Source of the DNA: Pristionchus mayeri
Taxonomy: Eukaryota > Nematoda > Chromadorea > Rhabditida > Neodiplogasteridae
NCBI GenBank assembly: GCA_036245805.1
Contig: BTRK01000005.1
Span: forward strand, 23,846,984-23,910,983
DNA length: 64,000 nucleotides
Direction: 5' to 3'
Both the position numbers and the translations under genes were made by a program. A model generated the notes under the pieces. The model worked only from the letters and a program-made list of their open reading frames with translations. It had not been told where the DNA came from and did not search any database. Below are positions 24,716-36,700 of this stretch, piece by piece (the stretch's first letter is position 1; the number at the start of each line of letters is the position of its first letter).

Positions 24716-27700
24716 GTGAGGGTGATAAGGAATGCTCACAAAAAATAGATGAATTAAAGCCAAGTCAACAAATAATTGGTATATATCACGCATCTTACGA
24801 GAGAATAGACTCAAAATACTGGAATTCTGGTAAAGCGACCATTTTTCAGTTTCCGGTTTTCAACGTTTTTGAGGTCCTCCAAGGTCAACTAAGACTCTAG
24901 TGACTGGATTAGTCTCCACAGCTATTCCTCATCGAGCTGCTGCACCGGTCGCTAGCGCACCTTGTCCTTCGAAAATTCACTTCTGGCTTCAAAATAAACA
25001 TGAAGTTGTCATTTTTCGAATTCCGGGCTAACTTTGCGTGCTCTATCGACATATACAATTCATTTGTCCTTGTTTTGGGTCCTTAAGGTGCTACATTCAA
25101 CTGGGCATAACTCAAAAACCTCTCGAAAAGCCACTGATTTTTTTGGATGGCTGGATTCGCCTTCTCGAGGCGCGTCGTTTAAGGGGTTCGATCTCCCCTA
25201 TCTCGAAGGATAACTTAGTTTCCATAGCTTAAAACGTTTTTAGATGATTTGAACTTATTTTTCACAGTGTAATTTCATTGTTCGCCCTCTCAATCCTGTG
25301 AAACACATCCGTAATTATTGAAAAGCCGTGCGAACGAGAACGAATGACGAGAAATGAGAGGGCGAACAATGAAATTACACTGTGAAAAATAAGTTCAAAT
25401 AATCCAAAAAACGTTTTAAGCTATGGAAACTAAGTTATCCTTCGGGATATGGGAGCTCAAACCACTTAAACGACGCGCCTCGAGAAGGCGAATCCAGCCA
25501 TCCAAAAAAATCAGTGGCTTTTCGAGCGGTTTTTGAGTTATGCCCAGTTGAATGTAGCACCTTAAGGACCCAAAACAAGGACAAATGAATTGGATAGGTC
25601 GATAGAGCACGCAAAGTTAGCCAGGAATTCGAAAAATGACAACTTCATGTTTATTTTGAAGCCAGAAGTGAATTTTCGAAGGACAAGGTGCGCTAGCGAC
25701 CGGTGCAGCAGCTCGATGAGGAATAGCTGTGGAGACTAATCCAGTCATTAGGGTCTTAGTTGACCTTGGAGGACCTCAAAAACGTTGAAAACCGGAAACT
25801 GAAAAATGGTCGCTTTGCCAGAATCTGCTCGATTCTGTCGTAAGATATGTGTAGTTCCGATCATTTAAAGGAGATCTTCCCGGATGTAGAAACAAATGGA
25901 GTAGATATGGTTGGTGGATGGATGGGAGGAGAGTGTGAAACTACTCCACTCGATACTGCTGATCCCGTTGTGATTGCGAGGTATGAAGAAATCAATACTG
26001 TGATATTGGATGAATTGTAGGTACTGGTTGATTCGATGGATGAACAACGTTGCATCGTCTACCCAAGTGACACAAGAAATGGCTCATGGAGGTAGAACGG
26101 GGGGGGGGGGGGGGTCTTCCATCCTGTCCCATACTCTGTATTTTCTAGGCCTCCTTCTTTATAACTCTGTACTGTTCTCTTCTGAAAGGGCGACAAACTG
26201 TCTGCTCACTCTTCTGGGAGAGGCAATGAAACTCCCTCTTGCATGTGCAAATGTCATGAGAAAGGTTGTCTGCAAATGCCACTGTCTAGTTCTTGTTCAA
26301 TATACTTTGGCAGGTCGTATTTCTCCTCTCTTCCTGGCTTCTTCAAACGAAGTTCGCTCCTTTCGTCTCGAATGGATCTGTGTCAGTGGAGTCTTCCTCG
26401 CTACTCTTTATTCATATTCTCCTCTCTTTCTTCCAATCACCGTACTTGGATAATCCTGGTGAGTCTTCTAATTTGCAGTATTTTATTTTGGGGCGCTAAA
26501 ATTGATCAGATCGATTGGATTCCTCTGTCTCCATCTCTTTCGATATTCTCCTCACATGCCGATCGCTGTGTCGAATATCTCATCTTCCAGTCGCAGTTTG
26601 GTGAGTATCCCTTCTCTCCCCCCCCCCCCTCCCTTCCTCTCCTTCCCCTTCCGTTGCTCTCCTTCCACTTCCCTTGCCCTCCTTCCCCTTCTCTTATCAG
26701 GAGTGATCTTCTCTCTCGTCTCATCTCATCTGCTACTCGTCTATCTACTCAATCACATAACTTCTCCCATGAGACAAGTGCTCCTTTCGCCAACACAGTA
26801 CTCACTCTGCTCATCACCGCGAAGGTCCGGAGGTTCCCTTCCCTCCCCCACGCCCCCCCCCCCCCTCTCTCTCTCTCCACCTCTCGCCATCCCTCGGAAC
26901 GTCTGTGATTGTTGCAGGAAATAGGAGGATTGATTGTGGATGACTCAGTATGGGATGGAGTCCATTCGTACCTGGAGGGTTCTATCTGGGTAGACTCCAC
27001 TACTCAGTGGGCCAAGTGTGTTCAAATTCTCACAAGAGCCATAATCTACTATGCAATTGACGTGGATGTGCAAGAGAAAGAGAAAACTGTAAAAGAGAAG
27101 GCAAGTCACATTTCCTTCAATTATCATCCTTGAAATACTATTAAATAATCTTGATATCAGCCTCTTGTGAGTGTGCGCCGACTGAGAGAACGGGCTATGA
27201 AGAACGAGGGAGGAATGATGGAGTGTGAGAGTGGAGGGAGTGGAGGGAGTGGAGGGAATGGAGGGAATGGAGATGGAGAAGGAGACAAGAGTCAAGAAGA
27301 GGACAATCTCTTCGTGGACTCGGATGAACTAAGCCCTCTTCTCATGGTACGGAGGACAAGTTAACTCACTCATAATCAGAATGGATTGTAGGGAAGGAAG
27401 GGGGAAGTTGAAGATTGGGTGAAGGTTTGGAAGAGAGTCGTCCTCTGCTGTCCTCCTTCGTCTTCTCCTTCGGGAAAAGTAGTGACAACAACGTTATCAG
27501 CCACAGCCTCAACTCTCTTCGGAGTAGGAATGGATGTCCTCGGTATCATCTAGTCACATTCCTTCCTTGCCTGCAACTCCAACACAGGGCTATGGATTAT
27601 CGAACTGCTGGTCTCGGCGGGAAACGATAGTGTTACGAGTGTGGCTCTTCCTTCAGTAGTAGAGTCCCTCCGTTCTCCCCTCATCTCTCCCACCCTCCAA

Positions 27701-30700
27701 TCGATAGTAAGTAATTCCTCAAATATCACGACTCTCATGAGAAAATCGAGCTGAATCTGGAAATCGACAGAAAAGTGGAAAATGGATTCTATCCTGTTTT
27801 GGGCATCTCAAGGCATCATTATTCATTCCTCAAAGTCTTATTTTCCATACTTCATTTTTCTTCTTCCGAGTCGGAGCCTCATATTGGAATGCGCGCTTAT
27901 AGTGAAAGATGTCCAACGATTGTCCTCTGACTCCGAGTGACCTCCGCTATTTTTTTCGATGTATATAGTTCGATTTATATAGTTCATTTGCTGAAACTGA
28001 ATTTTACCCATGATTCGCAAGGGAACCGCATATCTAGGGGAATGTCAAACATAAATCTGATGTTCCTACGAGATAGATGTCCTAAAGGGATGCCCAACGT
28101 GTTTCAGAAATCACTGGGTAAATTACTTCCTAAGAACCGAGACACAATCATGAATCAATCATTCTATAGCTTTTGTAGACTACAGTTACTGCAAATTTAA
28201 GCTGCGCTGTTTACTACACTAGTGAATGTGATGGCTAAACTAAACGTTAAGGCGAAATGAACAACAGCTCGAAAAATGTTCGGGGTCAGTCAGAGGACAA
28301 TTTTCATTATAAGAAAGACAAAGGAATTCAAAGTTTCAGGTATACCCGGTGTAACTTCAAAATGAAGTATTTAAAATATGACTTTTAGGAGTGATTAAGG
28401 AGGCCAAAACTGGTTAGAACCCATTTTCCACTTTTCTCTCTATTCCCTGATATGGAGACTCGGTTCTCGTTATGTTCAAATGGCCCGATTTAGTGCCTCT
28501 CTGTGATTGCTCCTCTGGTGAATTGGAAAGATGATTGGGTTCTTTCATCCATTCTTTCTCTTCGTCCTCTACATCTTCTCATAGTTACTTCTAGTCTTCT
28601 GAATGCTCCTCCTCCACGCTCTCTCATTTACGAATCGGGTGAGTTCTTTCTCCTCAGGCGCAATCTTAATCCCACTTTTTCAATTGCGAAGAAAAATCAC
28701 TAGATTGGTCGCTAGGAAGAGTTTATTGACTTCACAAATAGTCAGATGGTGAAGAACGGAAAAAAAATTTTCTGAAAAATTTACAGTACTTTCGCCATTT
28801 GGAATCAATTTTCGAGAAAATAGCATAACTTCTTCAAAAAAACATATTTGGAAGCTTCAGAATTGAGAAACTTAGGGAGCGCAGGCGGGTTTCTTCAAAA
28901 TGCATCTACACTAAAATGCGCATAGAATCCGATGGTTTATGAGCTGCCGATACGATTTAGACAACAAAAAATTAAAAAATTTGCGAAATAATTTAATTAT
29001 GCGATTTACAAAATTAACTCCGAGGCTAAGGTACCGTACCCCTCCACCTGCCATCATTGACCTAATCAGCAACTGACTTTTTATCTACACATTTTAAATA
29101 TTTATTTTTCACCATTTTAAAATTAAAATTATAAGAAAATATATTCTCGTATTGATAGAAATGTCATTCTGGGAATCATAGGCATGGAGAGAATTAATCA
29201 AATTGGAGGCAAAAAAAGGTAACTTCACAAAACGTCGCATGTTTCAGGTCTAAAAATCGATACAACCATTCCGTCGATTGTCTCATGGACGAGCAGCGCG
29301 AAAGATTACGCACTAGTCTATAAAATGTAATGGCGTACGGTTTTAGCATGAGACAACGGACGGAAACGAGATATCGATCGAAGTAGGGCAAAATTTAACC
29401 GACTTTTGCAATACAATATATGAGTGTCACAAGAGGTCAAAATTGTACAAGGGGCTAAGTGAGAGCGAGAGAGCTCACACGTCAAACAAAAAATGATTTT
29501 ATTAAAAAGAACGTGTTGAAAACAATCGAAAAAAATTTCGAAAGTTCAGAAAAGAACTACAATCGCAAACTGAACAGAATTTGGGTGAGCTAGTCGACGT
29601 TTCCCGCGTACTGTCACTTGAAAATCTTAAATGACCATGTTCTGCGGTCCCTAAACTTGGTATGGAGATGTTAGTAAATCACAAGTTAAATTTACCGTAA
29701 TATAGTAATGTTGAGAAAATAAATTACATTTGGCCAAAAGAGGAGCGCTCCTCAAAAATGCTCGATTATTGTTTTTTAATAGCGATTTTTTTACAAATGA
29801 AATGTGATTACTGTGAGATTAGAATGCGAAGTCCGTGGTGTCGTGTATCGCGTGTGGCGGAGTGGACGTTTGTTTTACATTCAATCGCTAAATACAAGTG
29901 GAACGCTTTATTCTGGCCGCTATTTTTCGCTTCCATTTTCGCGCTTTCGCTTTTATTTATTTATTTATTACCGTATTTATTGAATTTCGATCTACTTCCA
30001 ATGTCAATTAACAAAAATGGGACGAAAATTGAAGCGAAAAATAACGGCCAGAATAAAGCGTTCCAATTTTTTAGCGATTGATTGAATGTAAAACAAACGT
30101 CCACTCCGCCACACGCTATGCACGACACCACGGACTTCGCATTCTAATCTCGCAGTACATGGAAAAGGTCGGAAAACTCATATCCAGATCTGTATACACG
30201 GTTGAAATTTAGAATTTAGCTCAAAACCTTTTAAAAAGTTCCCCAATACTCCTGGAAGCGGATTTATGAGCGTTCATAAGTTTTCGAAAAAGATCACCAC
30301 ATGATCTCACCATCACTCATCAACAATCTTTTTGTTCCAAAGAATCAGTAGCAGAGGTAATTGGGGCCAACGTCGAAGCTCTGTGTCGCATAATGAGGAT
30401 TCAGAAATTTGGTAAAAAAATTTCAATTTCCAAAAAGGAGTATATAATTTTGCACACAGTCGGAGCGAACCCACATCCTTTACCTTCCACTCTCATGCAT
30501 CCTCCAATACAGTACCGATGCTACTCATTCGTTGATGCAAAAGACATCAGTATTGGCAGGGCAATTTTTTCATCAACACACCAGTAAAAAAAATGTCCGC
30601 TACAAATTGCCAATCAGGGTAGTACGGTGCATGGGGAAAAGACATTTCGTAAAAAACAAAATCAGAAATCACCAGTTCAGTAAAACCAAACTGAGAAATT

Positions 30701-33700
30701 TCATTTGAGAAATTATCACTTAAGAAACGGACGTTTCAGAAAAATACATTTCTGAAATTTTTAGCCGTGACGCGCCGCGTTGCACGAGCGCGCACACGTC
30801 TTTGGAAGCCATTTTCATATTATTTGAGGATTATTATTTAATTTCTGTTTATCAAAAAGACTTCAGATGATGCTGAAAAAAAATCAAAAATGTTAATAAA
30901 AATACAATAAGCTAAATATTATGACACCAAATAATTAAAATTTCTGAAACGTCCTTTTCTGAATTGGCATTTCTGAACCGGCCATTTCTGAAACGTCTTT
31001 TTCTGAAAAATAATTTCTGAAGTGGTAATTTCTGATTTTGTTTTTCCGAAATGTCTTATCCCCCGGTGCATTATATATTCCTGCACGGTGGTAACTTTTC
31101 AAAATAAATACCGTATCTCAGGCAACCTTTAACAGGTATCAAGATATACTGTGTATCAAGATATCAAGATACAGGTATCAAGATATACTGTGTACAGAGA
31201 TAATGTAAATAATATATTTATTTATATTTTTAGCAAGTCTTCTGAGTGTAAAACATTGTTGTGAAGGGACCAGAAAATGTCGGAATTTTTTGGAATTGGA
31301 ATAGTTATGAACGCTCATAACTCCACTTCCAGGACGATTGGTGAACTTTTGAAAATGGTTTTGAGAATCTCAGAGGCTATATTTCAACCCTGGAATGATA
31401 CCGATCTGGATATGTGAGTTCCGCCCCTTTACATTTTAGATGAGTTGATGAGGGTGATGTGCCAACTGGCCCTCCATTCGAGTGTTGCTGAGGGATGGAT
31501 TATGAGACAACTGGCAGGATCTACCATCACTCTTACCCAGGTACTCTATTATGGAAGAATCAGGACTGTGGGGCAAGAAATTCGTCTACTTTCTGCAAAT
31601 CTAACTCTATATTCGAGAACTATTTTCTTTAAAGCGAACCTTCTGTAAAAGTGTGGGAATATTTGCACATTTTGCTCCCAGGAAACTTGTGTGCCACGGA
31701 ATTCGATAATATTTGGTTCGTGGACATCTTTCCGGATGATTTGGGCAAGCAGCGAAAAAGTCAATATTAAGTCACAGCGTGTCAGAGAGAGCGAGTTCCA
31801 TTGTTCGTCGCGGCACTCGAGCAATTTCATTTCTGGCCACTCGCTCGAGTGGAGCTTAGTGTTCCGCAAGTGAGACAATTGAAGAGACGATAAAACATAG
31901 GATCCATTGTGGTCTCCATTTGTTATTGGAGACGAGAGACGTCTCCCTCATTTTAATATTGTTTTGTTTGCGTCTCCATTATTGCATTCAAATTTTGAGA
32001 GTCGTCTCTCCCCATTCCATTCCCTTCCTCTCGCTACGAGCGGTTCCTTGTTTACGAAAAATGAGAAAAATTTCAATTGTGACTATTGTCATTCACGAAC
32101 AATGGAAAAAGAGACGTCTCTCGAATTGTCTCCCTCTCATTTCTGACCGAGAGACGTCTCCGCGAGAGACAGGAATGAGGGGAGACAATAATTCAATTAC
32201 AGCCTCGAAAAAGAATTGTTTCACTTGCGGAACCCTAGTGGAGCTGTGAGACGGGGGAAAATGGCGTTATAATATGGGTGAAACATATGACATAACTTTG
32301 CGGAAACAATCAACTATGCTAATCATAGATGTGCAGGGATCGAGGCGGGGGGTACCCAACATGGGTACCCCCCTCGACGTATAGGCGGGGTTCGAAAGCC
32401 TAGGGTGAACTTGGTTCCATTTTGGGGGTGTACGTTTTGCCAACCAAAATTTAAAGCAAAACGAACATCCCAGAAGTGAAAATAGTCTTATACCGTGGGT
32501 GTTCGTGAAACGGTATAATATTATTTTCACTTATGGGGTGTTCGTTTTGCGTTAAATTTGGTTGGCAAAACGTACACCCCCAAAATGGAACCAAGTTCAC
32601 CCTAGGCTTTCGAACCCTGCGTATAGGGGGTCATGGTCAAAAATCGATCGGTAGGTAAGACTAAGTACCATAACCAATCGATAGTACAGTACACCCTGAT
32701 ACCGTATATGGATACCGTAACCCGCGAATATCGCAGACGAATTCGGCATTATTTTTAAAAAGTCCTGGCACCGTGCCCAATCGATTGTACAGTACCCAAG
32801 TCACTACCGTAACCCAGTTCCATGGGTCAGATCCGAAGGGGGGGGGGGCAGCAGGTTGGCAGGCAAGATTATAGGCGTAAGAGAGATTCAGAAGTAAAAG
32901 AGACGGAAGGAAGAGAGAGAAGATAAGATCGGAAACAATAGGGTGAGCTATTGACGAATTCGGCATTAAGCGCGTTCCATCTTTCAATTACTCTAGTCAC
33001 AAAATTAGAATGAGACTTGGGCGGAACGAAAGGCGATGCGATGCGCAAAGAATGAGCTCTACGAAGACAACGAGAAAGTGGCGAAAGTTTAAACATATTG
33101 GTGTATAAACCAAGCCTTGGTTACCAAGGATAGTTTTGTGCAAAAAGAGAAGATCGGAGATTAATCTCCTGTTTTCTAGTGTTTCAAGGGAAAGTAGAGC
33201 GATTCTTTCAGGGTAAGATGAATAGGGAATGAGGCATCGCGCGAAAAGGCGACGCGTGAAATTGCGCTGCACATTCTCTACGTTATTAGCAAGGGATACT
33301 ATGTGAGGGGACCATACAACGGAACCATATTCCAGCAAGGGCCGGATAAACGTTGTAAAGGCGCGACAGTACAATGAAGGGTCTGAAGAAAAGAAGCATT
33401 TGAATAGCAAGATAAGCTCTTGCTTTTGAAGTTATTTTTTAAAATGTGGTCGGTAAATTTCAAAGAAGGTTGAATAATAATACCCAGATCTTTAATACAG
33501 GGAGATTCCGAAAGGGGCATACCATTGATGAAGTATTGAGTGCGAGGAGAGAGGGACCCAAAATGTACAACTGTACACTTATTTTCATTAAGCGAGAGAT
33601 TCCACTCTTGAGACCACGTGAAAACAGCATCAATAGCTGATTGAATGAGGTGCGAGTGAAGGGGAACTCTAGCGTAGATCTTAAGATCATCAGCATAAAT

Positions 33701-36700
33701 ACCATATTTGATTTCCGAAGGCAACACTGGGTCAAACATTTTTCTAAAATTGTCAAACATTTTTCTAAAAATCCTAAGTCGATTATAAAAGTATTCTACA
33801 GTATTTTACTGTCGATTTTAAATTTTTAGAAAAATGCTTGACCCAAGGAACTGGATCTGACCCATGGAACTGGGTTACGGTAGTGACTTGGGTACTGTAC
33901 AATCGATTGGGCACGGTGCCAGGACTTTTTAAAAATAAATTTAGTTTGCGATATTCACGGGTTACGGAATCCATATATGGTATCAGGGTGTACTGTACTA
34001 TCAATTGGTTATGGTACTTAGTCTTGACCTACCAATCGATTTTGACCATGACCCCCTATACGTTGAGGGGGGGGGGTTACCCTAAATGGAGACCCCACTT
34101 GTGGGACCTTTTCTAAATCGCCATGAGAAGCTCTACAGCTGGTACATATAAAAAATTAGAAAAAAATATTGATTTTTTCATGATTACCCGATGTAGCGGA
34201 AGATCTATTGCTAGATATTCCTCTTTGTGTGGTGTAAAGGGACTTGGACAATAATAACAGAATTTATTTACTATAATTTACAAGTTTAAGGCGAAAGAAA
34301 CTAATTAATAAACAAGAATGGGAATGGATTGAATTGATTTATGAAAAGGCGAGAGTACCTTTTATTATTGAAGAGGAGAATGGAGTGAAGAGTCGATCGA
34401 TCAATGTGACGTCGATCGATGGATGTGCAGTATAAGTCGGACGAGGTGAACCGCGTCTGACAATGAAGCGTTATGAACGTGGGATGGATGGATGGTAGCA
34501 CGCAAACGATTATGCGATACTATGGAGTGATTGGAGAGAATGGTGACAAATGTGGTTGGGTGAAATATGGGCGGAATGAACGAAGGACTTGGTGAAAGTA
34601 CGATGAATTAGCTCGCGACAACGGCAGAACAGCTAATGTGAGGGGTGAAATGAGGCTAGGATGAGATTGGAAAGGAGCAGAAACGACTGAAAGGTGATGA
34701 TGGTGAAGTGTGGGTGAGAGTGGAAAACAAGACAGAAAGACAAAGTCAGCTCGCGACAACGGCAGGACAGCTAACGGGTGAGTGAGGCTATACAGTGAGT
34801 CGTCTAGAATGGAATGGTTGAAGTAAAACGGGAGAAGAGCGACGACGTGAAGCAACACGTCAATCGAAACTCAACGACAACAACAGGACAGAAACGTCCA
34901 GGGAAAATATATTTCGAAATCAGACTGAGTATCGCGGCTCGGTACACGCAGCCGGGTCGATTCGCAGCGAGTGCGTTTGGTAGGTGCACACCGTAATTCA
35001 TGAAGCGAGAACTGATTTTATTTACTGTCGAATTATTAAATTGACTTGTTTATTGAATATTATTAATTATGAATGAATGAAATTATAGTAGCGAAGATAT
35101 TTAGCTACACCCGAATACTAAAACAATATAAAAAATCGCTATGTAACAGCTGTAGAGCTTCTCATGAGGATTCAGAAAAGGTCCCACAAGTGAGGTCTGT
35201 CTCTATTTCCTGATGAGGAACTTTAATTAGTCCGCGCCACTTTCACGAAGCTGCCGTGTTACTTACATGAAGCGGCGCGGAATACTTTCGCGAGGAGGCG
35301 ATGTAAGGTGTCCGCACCTCTTCGCAAAAGTGGCGCGCATCCTGCATTGAAAAATCGGAGTTGAGAAAAATGCGCGAAAAAATGATAAAAAATAATGTTC
35401 GGAATTGTCGTCCGAGTACTAGGGACCACCAAACATTTCACTAATTGCACGTAGCTTGCTCAAAAACGTTTCATTGGATTCCACGAAGGTGTAGAAAAAA
35501 AGTTGTGTTCGCAAGCAACCTTCAAAAAGTTCATATTTTCTGAGATAAACGTGAATTTATCAAATCATGTTTTCTCAAAATGGGAGACGCGGACATAGGA
35601 AGTGCTCTGGTGCGCTCGTTTATGGACAGCCGCGCATTTTCAAAGTTTACAGCGATAGTGTGGTGGTACCACCATGACGTATCCAAAAATTGTACCTTTT
35701 CTCCAGTATCCGCGTTTGTTATACAAGGAGAAATCTCACACGAGTTTTGGACCTTTAATATCATGTAAAAAAACGCTAGCACTGGATAAAAGGTCCAATT
35801 TTTTTATATGCTATGGAAGTGGTCCACATTCGATGGAAACTTACGTGAGCGCTTTATGTCCGAAATATTTTAGCGTTCCGCGAATAATTATATTCCGCGA
35901 GCTACAGTAGACGCGGGCACTGGATGATCGTTCCAATTTCTTTGCATTGGTGGTCTATTAAACGTTAGTACGATCAGAATGGACGGCTATTAAGAATCGC
36001 TTGCTCTAGCTCTATCTAAAGGAAATTGCATTGTTCCAGTGGTGGTCCCTACCCGAGTACATCAAAGAAAATTTGAAACATTTTGTTCCGGAATGGAATT
36101 TCTGACTTGAATTTGGCGAAAGAGGCGTTCTCTCCCCTCCATCCTTGTCTAGACTAGAATGATGCGAGAAATTATGGTGGAGCGAGAGAGCAAAGAGAGG
36201 GGTCGTAAACAAGTAGGAGAGGGAAGGGAGGATGAGGGGAGAGGATACACAGCTTATCATTGAATTATAGAAACTTGTAATGCACCACGATTACAGTACT
36301 ATGCAAAAGTACGGCCTCAAATTTCAGGTTATCATAACTTCTTCCAACATTGCGCTATTTACTTATGGGTTGGAGCGTTTAAAGTTACCCAACAAGGACG
36401 AAATTGACCCATTATTTTTTGTCTTCCATCGAATAGCCGATGGTTGAATTAGTATAGAATGAATATACAAAAATGCTAAAAATCAATAATAGCCTCAAGG
36501 GAAAGCCGGAAATGATCCGCGCTCTCTCACTTTTGCGTACTCTCTCGCACACGCGACGGGATCAGGGTGAGATCAGGGTTTCGTCCTTGTTGGGTAACTT
36601 TAATAAGTAAATCTCACCAGATATTGTAATGTGTTATATGTACATAAAGCTTGCAACCTGTTAACATCTTTTGTGAGAGTGGTCGAACTTTTTTTAACCT

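Noticed and set aside
26459..26478. A 20-bp intron (GTGAGT to TTGCAG) between exons 9 and 10
   Set aside because: Too short, and it breaks the downstream phase. Using the acceptor ending at 26509 gives a 51-bp intron and restores agreement with exon 11 and with the family sequence.
26243..26924. Two long plus-strand frames of 221 and 140 codons
   Set aside because: They run through introns and C/T tracts. The real exons in this interval use shorter pieces in different frames.
31907..32249. Open frames of 79 and 109 codons repeated identically at 36869-37253
   Set aside because: Both lie inside the 377-bp MITE. Identity is due to the element, and no domain is recognised.
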